Of a DNA stretch of 64,000 nt, positions 32,040 through 40,810 are shown in pieces. Position 1 is the stretch's first letter. Each line of letters opens with the position of its first letter. Below the pieces are notes generated by a model, which searched no databases, had not been told where the DNA came from, and worked only from the letters and a program-made list of their open reading frames with translations. The DNA is from Rivularia sp. MS3 (GTDB taxonomy: Bacteria; Cyanobacteriota; Cyanobacteriia; Cyanobacteriales; Nostocaceae). The translations under genes and the position numbers were made by a program. The stretch spans positions 1 to 64,000 of the forward strand of contig JAHCMI010000028.1 in the NCBI GenBank assembly GCA_019192545.1, read 5' to 3'.

Positions 32040-32962
32040 ATCCCACGCTCCAAGAAACTGTTCCGGAAAAGGTATTACCACAAGTAAATTCTGAGGAGTT
32101 AGATTCTTCAAAAGATAACTCTACTCATGAATTTGGCTTCCTCGATAGCTTTGCAAAAAAGGAGATTCGCCGAACTTTATTTAAAGCTGTGTCAATTCCG
32201 GGTTATCAAGTACCTTATTCTTCCCGAGAAATGCCGATTGCTCGCGGTTTCGGTACTGGTGGTTTGCAAATTACTTTATCTTTATTAGGTCAAGAAGATG
32301 TATTAAAAGTTATTGACCAGGGCAGCGATGAGTCAGTAAATGCCGTTAATATTCGCAACTTTATTTCTAAAACCTGTCCGGGAGTATCACTAACTAAACA
32401 CACTCCAGAAGCGACGATAATTCAAACCCGTCATAGAATACCTGAATTTCCCTTGAAACTGGGGCAAATTTTAGTATTACAGGTTCCATATCCCGACCCA
32501 TTAGTGATTGTAGAAAACAGCGAAGCCAAACGCAAACAAATGCATGGTGAAGGTGACTATGCTCGATTGTGGGTCAAACTCTACGAAGACATGGTTCAGT
32601 TTTCTGAGATAACCATTTCTCATCGCTATCCTACCCGAATCAACGGACATTACGTTATCGACCCTTCTCCCATACCGCGTTTTGATGTACCAAAATTGCA
32701 TCAAGTTCCAGGATTATATCTATTTGGAGCAGGACGGGAAAAGAAAATTTATGCAGTACCTCCATTTACTGACGCTCAACCGCTAACGTTTGATGATGTT
32801 CCTTTTCGAGTAGAAGATTTTAAAGACGCTAACGGAAATCGTCGTCCCTGCAATCGCTGCGGTTCTACTGACAGTTATCTAGATGAATTTCTAGATGAAG
32901 AAGGTTGTCGAGTTTATCAGTGTTCTGATAGTGATTATTGCAACAGTATGTTGAATAAATAA
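32036..32962 (+). CDS. phnJ: C-P lyase radical-SAM subunit PhnJ
   Basis: The 308-aa protein starts at TTG 32036, overlapping the phnI stop (TTGA), which indicates translational coupling. The core has SIPGYQVPYSSREMPIARGFGTGGLQ and the Cys cluster C272-X2-C275-X20-C296-X5-C302. In the Escherichia coli protein the spacing is X2, X21, X5, so it is one residue shorter here. There is also an additional Cys at 291. PhnJ uses an iron-sulphur cluster and SAM to break the C-P bond. This is the diagnostic gene of the pathway. Confidence 0.95.
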   Translation: MNPTLQETVPEKVLPQVNSEELDSSKDNSTHEFGFLDSFAKKEIRRTLFKAVSIPGYQVPYSSREMPIARGFGTGGLQITLSLLGQEDVLKVIDQGSDESVNAVNIRNFISKTCPGVSLTKHTPEATIIQTRHRIPEFPLKLGQILVLQVPYPDPLVIVENSEAKRKQMHGEGDYARLWVKLYEDMVQFSEITISHRYPTRINGHYVIDPSPIPRFDVPKLHQVPGLYLFGAGREKKIYAVPPFTDAQPLTFDDVPFRVEDFKDANGNRRPCNRCGSTDSYLDEFLDEEGCRVYQCSDSDYCNSMLNK

Positions 32963-32974
32963 TTAGTGATTTAA

Positions 32975-33083
32975 CTGGTTCCGAGCCTCTGGCTGGGAAC
33001 CGATGATTGAAGGCTCTGCCTTCATCAGAATGCGAGGTAGAGCCTCTGGGCTATGCATTCCCAGCCTGGAGACTGGGAACGAG
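32975..33083. repeat. Palindromic intergenic repeat, family C, copy 3
   Basis: TGGTTCCGAGCCTCTGGCTGGGAACC, GAAGGCTCTGCCTTC and the mirrored TTCCCAGCCTGGAGACTGGGAACGAG form stacked palindromes in the 151-bp spacer between phnJ and phnK. Same family as 26864-27004 and the interior of 30562-30807. Confidence 0.8.
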
Positions 33084-33113
33084 TCAATCTAAAATCTAAA
33101 ATCCAAAATTTCA

Positions 33114-33953
33114 ATGCAGCCAATTCTAGAAGTACGGGAATTAACTAAGTTATACGGTAAAGGTTGTCCATCTTGTCTCGACAATACCGGTGCTGGAGCT
33201 AATACAAATATTTGTTCTGATTGTGGAACTGTTGTAGCTATGCAGCGAGTCTCTTTTGACCTTTATCCAGGAGAGATTCTGGGGATTATGGGTGAATCAG
33301 GAAGCGGTAAATCTACTTTAGTGAAATGTCTTTATTTTGACGAAACACCAACTGATGGTAAAGCGATTTTTTCTGACAAACGGGATAAAGATAAAGCCCA
33401 GAATGTGTTTCAACTTAACGCAGCTCAACAACGCTGGTTGAGAAATCACCGTTTCGGCATGGTATATCAAAACCCCCATGCTGGGTTAAACTTTCGAGTT
33501 TCCGCTGGTGGTAATATCGCTGAAAGGCTTCTGATGTCGGACATTCTCAACTACAAACAAATTCGCGATCGCGCTCGAAATCTCTTGACTCGGACTGAGG
33601 TTTTACCGGAACGAATGGACGAATTACCATCAAACTTTTCTGGAGGAATGCAGCAGCGAGTCCAGATTGCTCGTGCTTTAGCAACTGACCCACCATTGTT
33701 GTTTCTAGATGAAGTCACGACAGGTTTGGATTTATCAGTACAAGCCAAAATTCTCGATTTAATTATGGAAATTCAGCAACAGCTACAGGTTGCGATGATA
33801 GTTGTTACCCATGATTTAGGAGTAATTCGGCTTTTAGCATCGCGGACATTGGTAATGAAGTACGGACAAGTAGTAGAAACGGGATTAACAGACCAGGTTT
33901 TAGAAGACCCCCAACATGCTTATACTCAACAGTTAGTCGCATCAGCACTTTGA
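33114..33953 (+). CDS. phnK: C-P lyase ATP-binding subunit PhnK
   Basis: The 279-aa ABC-type ATPase has Walker A GESGSGKST, signature FSGGMQQRV, Walker B LLFLDEVTTGLDLS (Asp-Glu present) and switch His in VVTHDLGV. Between beta-1 and Walker A it carries a Cys4 insert, C18-X2-C21-X12-C34-X2-C37, a likely zinc ribbon. The insert is missing from the E. coli-type PhnK. PhnK binds the PhnJ side of the core complex and works with PhnL. The start ATG 33114 is preceded by repeat sequence. Confidence 0.92.
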   Translation: MQPILEVRELTKLYGKGCPSCLDNTGAGANTNICSDCGTVVAMQRVSFDLYPGEILGIMGESGSGKSTLVKCLYFDETPTDGKAIFSDKRDKDKAQNVFQLNAAQQRWLRNHRFGMVYQNPHAGLNFRVSAGGNIAERLLMSDILNYKQIRDRARNLLTRTEVLPERMDELPSNFSGGMQQRVQIARALATDPPLLFLDEVTTGLDLSVQAKILDLIMEIQQQLQVAMIVVTHDLGVIRLLASRTLVMKYGQVVETGLTDQVLEDPQHAYTQQLVASAL

Positions 33954-33964
33954 ATTATCAATTC

Positions 33965-34115
33965 AGGACTTACGCAACGAAGATTTGTCATTGCGACCGA
34001 AACGAAGTGTAGGGAAGCAATCTCAGGATTGTTGCGTTAGCGGAGCGTGTCCGGTAGGACATATACTTCGCTATCGCTCGTAATGACGCAGTTACGTTGC
34101 TTTTGCGTAAGTCCT
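33965..34115. mobile_element. MITE-like element, family E (AGGACTTACGCAA ends), phnK-phnL spacer
   Basis: A perfect 13-bp inverted end pair (33965-33977 and 34103-34115) encloses 125 bp with a GCGTTAGCGGAGCGTGTCC-type palindrome. AGGACTTACGCAA ends are, from memory, frequent in cyanobacterial genomes. No transposase is encoded. A clear target duplication is not visible. Confidence 0.78.
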
Positions 34116-34162
34116 ACAATTAACAACTACCAATTACCCATTACCTATTACCAAATATATTT

Positions 34163-34903
34163 ATGCTCAAACATATTCATCAAAAACCAACTTCATCAAT
34201 TAAAGATAATTCTGACTCAGACATTATTCTGCAAGTACAAGAACTAAAAAAAGAATTTAGCTTACACGAGCAAAATAAAGTTTTACCAGGTTTTCAAAGT
34301 ATTTCGTTTAACGTTAAATTTGGAAAATTGACTGCTTTAGTAGGAACTTCTGGAGCGGGTAAATCCAGCTTATTGAAATGTATTTATCGTACTTATTTAT
34401 CTCAAAGCGGAAACATTAATTATCTTACAGTATCAGGGAATTGGCTCAACCTTGCTACTGTTAACGAATATGAAATATTAAATTTAAGATGTAAAGAAAT
34501 AAGCTTTGTTACTCAATTTCTTCACTGTTTACCGCGTCAAACAACTTTAGATGTAGTAGCTAAACCGCTATTTGATTTAGGATACGAACGCAATCAAGCG
34601 ATAGAAAAAGCAGTGATACTTTTACAAAAAATGCAGTTACCAGAAAGACTGTGGAAAATCTCTCCAGCCACTTTTTCGGGGGGAGAGAAACAACGGGTCA
34701 ATTTAGCTCGGGGAATGATTATGAATCCGCGTTTGCTATTGCTCGACGAACCCACAGCAAGCTTAGATGCAGATACCAGCCAATCAGTTATTGAATTAAT
34801 TCAAAGCATCAAACAAACCGGTACCGGAATAATCGCAGTATTTCACGACCCAGAATTAATTAAATTTCTCGCAGATGAGGTTGTCAAGGTTGAGTTAAAT
34901 TAA
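34163..34903 (+). CDS. phnL: C-P lyase ATP-binding subunit PhnL
   Basis: The 246-aa ABC-type ATPase has Walker A GTSGAGKSS, the PhnL-typical FVTQFLHCLPRQTTLDVVA (Q-loop region), signature FSGGEKQRV, and Walker B LLLLDEPTASLDA. The switch His is in VFHDPELI. PhnL pairs with PhnK on the C-P lyase core in other bacteria. The N-terminal 25 residues are poorly conserved. phnM follows after 145 bp. Confidence 0.93.
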   Translation: MLKHIHQKPTSSIKDNSDSDIILQVQELKKEFSLHEQNKVLPGFQSISFNVKFGKLTALVGTSGAGKSSLLKCIYRTYLSQSGNINYLTVSGNWLNLATVNEYEILNLRCKEISFVTQFLHCLPRQTTLDVVAKPLFDLGYERNQAIEKAVILLQKMQLPERLWKISPATFSGGEKQRVNLARGMIMNPRLLLLDEPTASLDADTSQSVIELIQSIKQTGTGIIAVFHDPELIKFLADEVVKVELN

Positions 34904-35048
34904 ATGATTTTTATCAAAATAAAATCATTTAAAAATTCGCTTTTAGCAATCTAAAAAGTAATTCCAAAAAGCAGTTAAATATCAGTTTGATTTTTGACGG
35001 GAAAATTAAATACCTTTGACCTTTAACCTCTAACCTTTGACCTTTGAA

Positions 35049-36197
35049 ATGAAAACCTATCTAACTAACGCTCGCTTAATTACCACAAATCAAGTAATCG
35101 AAGACGCTGGATTATTAATAGAAGACGGACAGATTGCTGCTATCAATCCCGAATCTACCAGTAATATCAAATCAATTTCTCTAAACAATCAATATCTACT
35201 ACCGGGATTAATTGACTTACATTGCGATGCGATTGAAACAGAAATCGAACCGCGTTCCAATGCTTTCTTTCCCGTTGATTTTGCAGTAGCTCAAACAGAC
35301 CGAATTAATGCTGCTGTGGGGATTACTACTCCTTTTCATGCAATTTCCTTTTCTCATGAAGAGTTTGGAGTTCGTAACAATGAAATAGCCACTAAAATTG
35401 TACGCGCTCTGCATGATTATCAACCCCAACAATTAGTCAATAATCAAGTCCACTGTCGCTATGAAATTACCGACCCTACCGGTCTACCAATTCTGATTGA
35501 CTTATTAGAAGAAAACGCAATTCATTTAATTTCCTTGATGGACCATACTCCCGGACAGGGACAGTTTAAAAGTTTGCAAGCATTTCAAGATTATTTGACT
35601 AAAAATCATAGTAAAACAGTAGCCGAAGCCCAGACAATAGCTCAAAGAAAAATTGACCAGGGAGTTTACACTCTAGAACGTGTCAAAACCTTGATTTCCA
35701 AAGCTTTATCTAAAGGTATTCAAATTGCTAGCCATGACGATGATAACCCGGAAAGAATTATCAGCATGGAAGAATTAGGAGTACATATCAGCGAATTTCC
35801 TATCAATTTAGAAACCGCAATCGCAGCCCAAAAAAGCGGTTTAATGACCGTATTTGGCGCACCAAATTTATTACGAGGACAAAGCCAAAGTGGTTCAATA
35901 AAAGCGATTGATGCCATAAAAAATCAAGTCTGTGATACTCTTTGTGGTGATTATTCACCTGCAAGTTTGTTAGCAGCAGCATTTCGGATTCCAGAGTTAG
36001 TAGATTGGTCATTACCCGAAGCTATAAAACTTGTAACCAGCAATCCAGCAAAAGCTGCAAATATGATGGATAGAGGTGAAATTGCTGTAGGTAAACGAGC
36101 CGATTTAATTGCTGTAAAACATGATAATAGCTTTCCTCAAGTGACAACAACTTGGGTTGATGGAAGGGTTATTTATCAGTGTCACTATCATCAATAG
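35049..36197 (+). CDS. phnM: Ribosyl-phosphonate triphosphate pyrophosphohydrolase PhnM
   Basis: The amidohydrolase is 382 aa from ATG 35049; the upstream in-frame TTG is rejected. It has the metal motif LPGLIDLHCDAIE (about 52-64), PhnM segments such as HTPGQGQF and GIQIASHDDDNPE, and GAPNLLRGQSQSG near the active site. It removes pyrophosphate from the ribosyl phosphonate triphosphate made by PhnGHI(L), giving the PhnJ substrate. It is the last gene of the rightward operon. PhnN and PhnP, which usually act after PhnJ, are not in this window. Confidence 0.95.
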   Translation: MKTYLTNARLITTNQVIEDAGLLIEDGQIAAINPESTSNIKSISLNNQYLLPGLIDLHCDAIETEIEPRSNAFFPVDFAVAQTDRINAAVGITTPFHAISFSHEEFGVRNNEIATKIVRALHDYQPQQLVNNQVHCRYEITDPTGLPILIDLLEENAIHLISLMDHTPGQGQFKSLQAFQDYLTKNHSKTVAEAQTIAQRKIDQGVYTLERVKTLISKALSKGIQIASHDDDNPERIISMEELGVHISEFPINLETAIAAQKSGLMTVFGAPNLLRGQSQSGSIKAIDAIKNQVCDTLCGDYSPASLLAAAFRIPELVDWSLPEAIKLVTSNPAKAANMMDRGEIAVGKRADLIAVKHDNSFPQVTTTWVDGRVIYQCHYHQ

Positions 36198-36314
36198 GTT
36201 GAAGAGTGGTAATTGTGTGGGTGTTTAATTATCTATTGTCTAAACTGTTATATTCATTCCTGTGTAAAAAAACTGGTAGTAAGAAATTAATTGGAATGAC
36301 TATAATTCTTAATT

Positions 36315-36872
36315 CTAACTGTTCGCTGTTTTCAAACAAGGATTAATATACTGCATAAAATGACTTAAAGAACTCGAAGGTTTATTGGCAACTTTTGCTT
36401 GGTCATCGTAAATCCTTAAATTTACAGCATCCAACCCATAAGGTAGACTGATAAATTTAGTTGCAGCTTCTTGGGAAAATACGCCTCCCTGCAATTCTAA
36501 GCTTCGTTTCGATTCATGAGAAAGTTTTTGCCAATAATCGGGACTACTAGCACATAGATAACGTTTTGCAGCAACATGCAATCGAATTGGTTCGGTTACA
36601 GCAGGTTCAAATAAATCGCGTAGTATAGGTAAAGCCCGATGTTCGTGGAAATCATTTAAACCTTCACGAGTTGGATGATTACCCAAATCATGAATTAAAT
36701 GTCCAACATCGTGAAGTAAACAAGCAGTTATTAGTTCATTGCTTTTACCAGCTTCACAGGCCAAAGTAGCGCATTGTAGAGCATGTTCCAACTGAGTTAC
36801 AGCTTCACCACCATACATTTGAGAACCTTTTTGGTCAAACAAATTGATAATAGTTTCTATAGAAATTTTCAT
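36315..36872 (-). CDS. HD-domain oxygenase of the PhnZ type
   Basis: The 185-aa HD protein has the full set of candidate di-iron ligands for PhnZ/MIOX-like oxygenases: H30 (LEHALQ), H54-D55 (LLHDVGH), H76, H99 (LHVAAKRYL) and the late D in RIYDDQAK. It also has the lid residues Y20 and E23 (YGGEAV), as in PhnZ. PhnZ oxidatively cleaves 1-hydroxy-2-aminoethylphosphonate to glycine and phosphate. The location, convergent with phnM, supports a phosphonate role. The usual partner hydroxylase PhnY is not in this window, so the exact substrate is uncertain. Start ATG 36872. Confidence 0.82.
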   Translation of the reverse strand: MKISIETIINLFDQKGSQMYGGEAVTQLEHALQCATLACEAGKSNELITACLLHDVGHLIHDLGNHPTREGLNDFHEHRALPILRDLFEPAVTEPIRLHVAAKRYLCASSPDYWQKLSHESKRSLELQGGVFSQEAATKFISLPYGLDAVNLRIYDDQAKVANKPSSSLSHFMQYINPCLKTANS

Positions 36873-37180
36873 CAGAAATTCTCGGCAGTTTGGAAACTCA
36901 CGCTTGATATCTTACACCATTCTCAGTAGAAGATTTTCCATAACGCAGGTTGGGTTGAACCGCTACAAGACTTTCTATTACTTACCATGCTTCCTAGCCA
37001 GCGCAGGCGGGCTTTGTAATTGTAGCCACAGCCTTCCAGGCTGAAGGCGATTGAATTACAACATCTCTACATTAATTCATAAAAATTATTCATTCACTGA
37101 CTGACCCACAATCAGATATGATGAGCAAATAATCAGCTTTACAGCATCAGCAATCCTATTCAATATTCTGTGGTAAATTG
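36873..37180. other. Divergent spacer with a dispersed repeat
   Basis: It holds a GCGCAGGCGGGCTTTGTAATTGTAGCC repeat and CCTTCCAGGCTGAAGG palindrome (about 36996-37050), of the same family as 4796-4880. The rest is AT-rich and should contain the promoters of the HD gene and serC. Confidence 0.55.
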
Positions 37181-38359
37181 ATGCAAACACAACAGAAATC
37201 GGCGCAAAAGCCAAGCATTCGTCCCCAAAATCCTAATTTCTCTTCAGGTCCTTGTTCTAAACGTCCTGGTTGGTCTTTGTCAGCCTTAAATGATGCCACT
37301 GTCGGACGTTCTCACCGTTCCAAATTAGGTAAGGCAAAGTTAGCCGAAGCTATCGAGCTATCTAAGGAAATACTGCAAATTCCCAGCGATTATCGATTGG
37401 GTATTGTCCCGGCATCGGACACCGGCGCGGTGGAAATGGCGATGTGGACTTTATTAGGAGAGCGCGGCGTTGATGTTGTAGCTTGGGAAAGTTTTGGTAA
37501 AGGCTGGGTGACTGATGCAGTTAAACAGCTGAAGCTCAAAGATATCAATACTTATGAAGCCGATTACGGGCAAATTCCCGACCTCTCGGCAGTTGACACA
37601 GATAGAGATGTAGTGTTCACCTGGAACGGAACAACTTCTGGCGTTAAAGTTCCTGATGGTGATTGGATAAAAGATAATCGTCAGGGATTAACAATTTGTG
37701 ATGCCACTTCTGCCGCTTTTGCGATGGAAATTCCTTGGCATAAAATTGATGTTTTGACTTATTCCTGGCAGAAAGTCATGGGTGGAGAAGCTGCTCACGG
37801 TGTAATTATTTTATCGCCGAGGGCGGTTGCAAGATTAGAAAGTTATACTCCCGATAGACCTTTACCGAAAATTTTCCGGTTAACAAAAGGCGGTAAACTT
37901 ATCGAAGGAATCTTTGAAGGCTCGACAATTAATACACCATCAATGTTGTGTGTTGAAGATGCAATTGATGGTTTAAAATGGGCGAAATCAATTGGCGGTT
38001 TATCAAAGTTGATTGAGCGTTCCAATAATAATTTACTAGTTTTAGAAGATTGGGTTGCTAAATCTGACTGGATTGATTTTCTCGTAGAAGATAAATCGCT
38101 TCGTTCCAACACTTCTATTTGTTTGAAGATTGTTGATAAATGGTACAAATCTTTATCGAAAGACGAACAAGCAGCAAAAGCCAAAGAGTTAGTTGGTTTG
38201 ATGGCTAAAGAAAAAGTTGCTTATGATATCGGTTCCTACCGCGATGCACCTCCAGGATTGCGTATTTGGGGTGGTGCGACAGTAGAATCAAAAGACATGG
38301 AAGCTTTAACCCACTGGTTGGATTGGGGTTTTAACCAGATAAAGCAGCAGGCCAGCTAG
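37181..38359 (+). CDS. serC: Phosphoserine aminotransferase (SerC), alphaproteobacterial/archaeal variant
   Basis: The enzyme is 392 aa from ATG 37181. It is a PLP class V aminotransferase: [12 protein letters not shown] (about 19-30), ATVGRSHRS, a probable PLP-binding Lys198 in [10 protein letters not shown], and [13 protein letters not shown]. The GPC.KRPGW start and RSHRS motif mark the variant phosphoserine transaminase branch (as in Caulobacter) rather than the E. coli branch. It converts 3-phosphohydroxypyruvate and glutamate to phosphoserine and 2-oxoglutarate. There is no serine-pathway neighbour. Position next to the phn locus seems coincidental. Confidence 0.88.
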   Translation: MQTQQKSAQKPSIRPQNPNFSSGPCSKRPGWSLSALNDATVGRSHRSKLGKAKLAEAIELSKEILQIPSDYRLGIVPASDTGAVEMAMWTLLGERGVDVVAWESFGKGWVTDAVKQLKLKDINTYEADYGQIPDLSAVDTDRDVVFTWNGTTSGVKVPDGDWIKDNRQGLTICDATSAAFAMEIPWHKIDVLTYSWQKVMGGEAAHGVIILSPRAVARLESYTPDRPLPKIFRLTKGGKLIEGIFEGSTINTPSMLCVEDAIDGLKWAKSIGGLSKLIERSNNNLLVLEDWVAKSDWIDFLVEDKSLRSNTSICLKIVDKWYKSLSKDEQAAKAKELVGLMAKEKVAYDIGSYRDAPPGLRIWGGATVESKDMEALTHWLDWGFNQIKQQAS

Positions 38360-38975
38360 TAAAATTATTTGTTTGTAAAGTAAATTTTAGAGACGTAGCA
38401 TAGTGCTACGTTTCTACTAGTCCTAGCAAAGGTTCGTAGTTGCGCTACTCTACCAGAAAGCGCCGCTTACAGCGCCAAATATTCAGGACTTCAGCCTTTA
38501 GATACAAACAATGATTTATCCCTGACAACTAATGGAACAGACCACTCACTCTACTTCACCACATTAATTATGCGGGGTGTTCCACAGTCGTCTTTAGACG
38601 ACTTCGTTTATTAGACTGGGAATTCATTCCCAGGCGGATTTGATATCTACCCGGCAAAATTGATGTGGTTGAGTACTACATTAGGGAACTGAAGATATTT
38701 AAAAATAGTCCTACATTATATGGGTTTCGTTTCAAAAATCCATTGCGATCAATTACACAGATATTAATAGGACTTCTTCCGGGTTATACCTATGTTCGAC
38801 CGTATCATATTAATAGTGGTAGCGGTAGATATTTCCTTTAAAACTACCAGAAATTACAGGAAAAATTAACTATTAGTTTGAGCTTTTAGCCGCTATAAAT
38901 ATTAGAAAATTCCTGAATGTAGGGTGTGTTTATAGAAAAACAAAAACATATTCATAGGTGACACGGGAGAAGTAA
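38360..38975. other. 616-bp spacer with palindromes and repeat fragments
   Basis: GACGTAGCATAGTGCTACGTTTC (about 38391-38413) is a hairpin just after serC and may terminate it. A partial family D element lies at about 38434-38485. GACTTCGTT/AGTCGTCTTTAGACGACT palindromes lie at about 38586-38606. A truncated GTAGGGTGTGTT end is at about 38920. No gene is seen. Confidence 0.6.
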
Positions 38976-39629
38976 ATGAAAGATTCTACAGCAGTTCCAT
39001 CACATTTTTCATTAGAAGAATGGGTAAATAATCCACTTAAAGATGCAGAAATTAGTGAAGATATTTTAGAAATAGATTGGATGGAAAATTCTGAAGATAA
39101 CTCAAAATCTCTCAAAAAAATTGATGAGATTTATGAAGATGCCGATGAAGCCTATGAAATTGAATGGGTAAATGAAGAATTAGGAGAACAAAGAACTTTA
39201 ACGCTTAAACAAAGAAGAATTTTAGGTAATCTCTATTATTATTGGAGAAGTTATAAAGATTCTAGCGGACAAGGTGGGGAAGTCTACAATCACGTACCAT
39301 GTCGCACAAAGATTCAAGGGCGATCGCCAGACGTTGCATACATTACGCCACAATTAGCAAAGCATTTCGGCGAGCTTGAAGTATTCCCTCAAAGTTTTCC
39401 ATTAATAGCCGAAGTAGCTTCCCCTGCTGACTTAGCAGAAGAATTAATTGCTAAATCTCACGAATACTTACGTTCGGGAAGTGAAGAAGTTTGGCTAATT
39501 CTACCTGAAAACCGTTGGATTATTATAATTACGGAAAATCAAAAACTTATTTTTGGCTCGGGAGATATTGTTTATACTCAAAGATTACTAAATGGTTTTA
39601 GCGTTGAAGTTGATGAATTATTAGGATGA
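38976..39629 (+). CDS. Uma2 family (DUF820) PD-(D/E)XK protein
   Basis: The 217-aa protein is a cyanobacteria-rich Uma2 family member. The nuclease-like core is RSPDVAYI (about 116-123), LIAEVASPAD (about 143-152) and the later AKSHEYLRSGSEEVWLI (about 158-174), giving D...E.x...K. An acidic insert near residues 30-75 (ENSEDNS...DEIYEDADEAYE) is unusual for the family and splits the N-terminal part. These genes occur in dozens of copies per cyanobacterial genome, with no proven role. A single copy of the AAACCGCAGAGG head motif follows its stop at about 39688-39720. Confidence 0.85.
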   Translation: MKDSTAVPSHFSLEEWVNNPLKDAEISEDILEIDWMENSEDNSKSLKKIDEIYEDADEAYEIEWVNEELGEQRTLTLKQRRILGNLYYYWRSYKDSSGQGGEVYNHVPCRTKIQGRSPDVAYITPQLAKHFGELEVFPQSFPLIAEVASPADLAEELIAKSHEYLRSGSEEVWLILPENRWIIIITENQKLIFGSGDIVYTQRLLNGFSVEVDELLG

Positions 39630-39687
39630 GAGGTAAAGAGTTAGGAGTTAGAAATCTTTTTTTTTAACGGAAGATTGCTGATTATAA

Positions 39688-39720
39688 AAACCGCAGAGGC
39701 ACAAAGTACGCGGAGGTAAG
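39688..39720. repeat. Solo copy of the minisatellite head motif
   Basis: AAAACCGCAGAGGCACAAAG followed by TACGCGGAGGTAAG matches the head of the 1900-2396 array (AAACCGCAGAGG...GAGGTAAGAGG). It lies 60 bp after the Uma2 stop. Confidence 0.75.
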
Positions 39721-39834
39721 AAATAGGAGAGAAGTAATTGAAAAAATAGCAAGGAATATTAACTACTTATTTGTATAAAAATAGGGAGCAAGATGCTCCC
39801 ACTAATAACTTTTAACTGTTAACTGTTCGCTGAC

Positions 39835-40566
39835 TTACCTAAATCCAAAAATTTCTGAAACTGCTGCCACAATATCAAGATAAAAATTTCCTTGTACTTC
39901 GCGAAATAGTTCAAACTTAGTACCGGGAGCGCCAAAAAACGGTCTCAAAAACCATCCTAACTGCATACCAACGAAACCGTACAGTAACAACCAAGACCTC
40001 AAAATAGTTGTACGAGTACCCTTACCAACTTCATTTTGTTGGGAAAGTAGCTGCATTCCATCGTAAAGAAACTTCACCCCGAAAGAACCTGTAATCCCGA
40101 AAATAAACACGTTGAGAATTTTGAAAAATTGGTAAGAATCGGGTGTAGTAATTAAAAAGAATAAAGTTACCGGTGCAAAGCTAAAAAGCAACACGCTAAT
40201 TACCGATACGGCAGTAAGTAACACCACAAAATGTTGCTTTAAAGTGCTACGGGAACCAAATAGAACATTGAAAAAGAATAAAGTCGGAAAGCAAATCATT
40301 AATGATAGTAAATAGAATGCAGGGAGCTTAATAGTACTAGTTAAAGCTTGCATCCACCCATGAGAAGCACCGATAATACCACCATATATTGCAAAGAAAA
40401 TCGAGCTACAAACTAGTAGGGAATTAGTCTTACTCTGCAATCTAATCTCCTGACGAATTTCTTCTAAAAAGCCTTGTCTATCGCGCAACAAACTAAGTAA
40501 AACATTAAAATGTTGGCTGCTTTGGAACTGAGTCTTTTTTTCCAGCGCTTTATTATCTTGATTCAT
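39835..40566 (-). CDS. Conserved multi-pass membrane protein (paralogue 1)
   Basis: The 243-aa protein has about six hydrophobic helices after a cytoplasmic N-terminus (LRDRQGFLEEIRQEIRLQSK). Conserved landmarks shared with the next gene: YG.IIGA.HSWMQAL, KLPA.YL, FG..RT, SFAP.TLFF, LLYGFVG.QLGW and LRPFFG.P...F.LFRE.(Q/E)GNFY. From recall, similar cyanobacterial proteins are loosely annotated as WH2-containing, which is doubtful. The function is unknown; the fold is compatible with a Yip1-like or transporter-like helix bundle. It is in a same-strand pair 244 bp from its paralogue. Confidence 0.7.
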   Translation of the reverse strand: MNQDNKALEKKTQFQSSQHFNVLLSLLRDRQGFLEEIRQEIRLQSKTNSLLVCSSIFFAIYGGIIGASHGWMQALTSTIKLPAFYLLSLMICFPTLFFFNVLFGSRSTLKQHFVVLLTAVSVISVLLFSFAPVTLFFLITTPDSYQFFKILNVFIFGITGSFGVKFLYDGMQLLSQQNEVGKGTRTTILRSWLLLYGFVGMQLGWFLRPFFGAPGTKFELFREVQGNFYLDIVAAVSEIFGFR

Positions 40567-40740
40567 TTTTTTATTTATTATTACCTTATTTTTCTCAGGA
40601 GTATCTATAGATTTTATGAATCTAGTAAATCGGGATAAGGGAAGATTTTTAACAAACTAGTAGCGACTGTAAAGGAACTATTAATAAATAGGAAATATAG
40701 ATAATAGTAGATGCGAGCATTTCCGTAAACATAGTTCAGA

Positions 40741-40810
40741 AAAAGTATTTAACTTGCTACTTACTACTTACTACTTGGACTGCTCACTATTTACCGTTTA
40801 CTGCTTGCTG
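40741..40810. repeat. STRR-type repeats 3-prime of paralogue 2
   Basis: CTTGCTACTTACTACTTACTAC and GCTCACTATTTACCGTTTACTGCTTGCTGTCAAC: heptamer repeats that, on the minus strand, begin directly at the stop codon of the 40811 gene (TGA CAGCAAGCAG). Confidence 0.75.
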
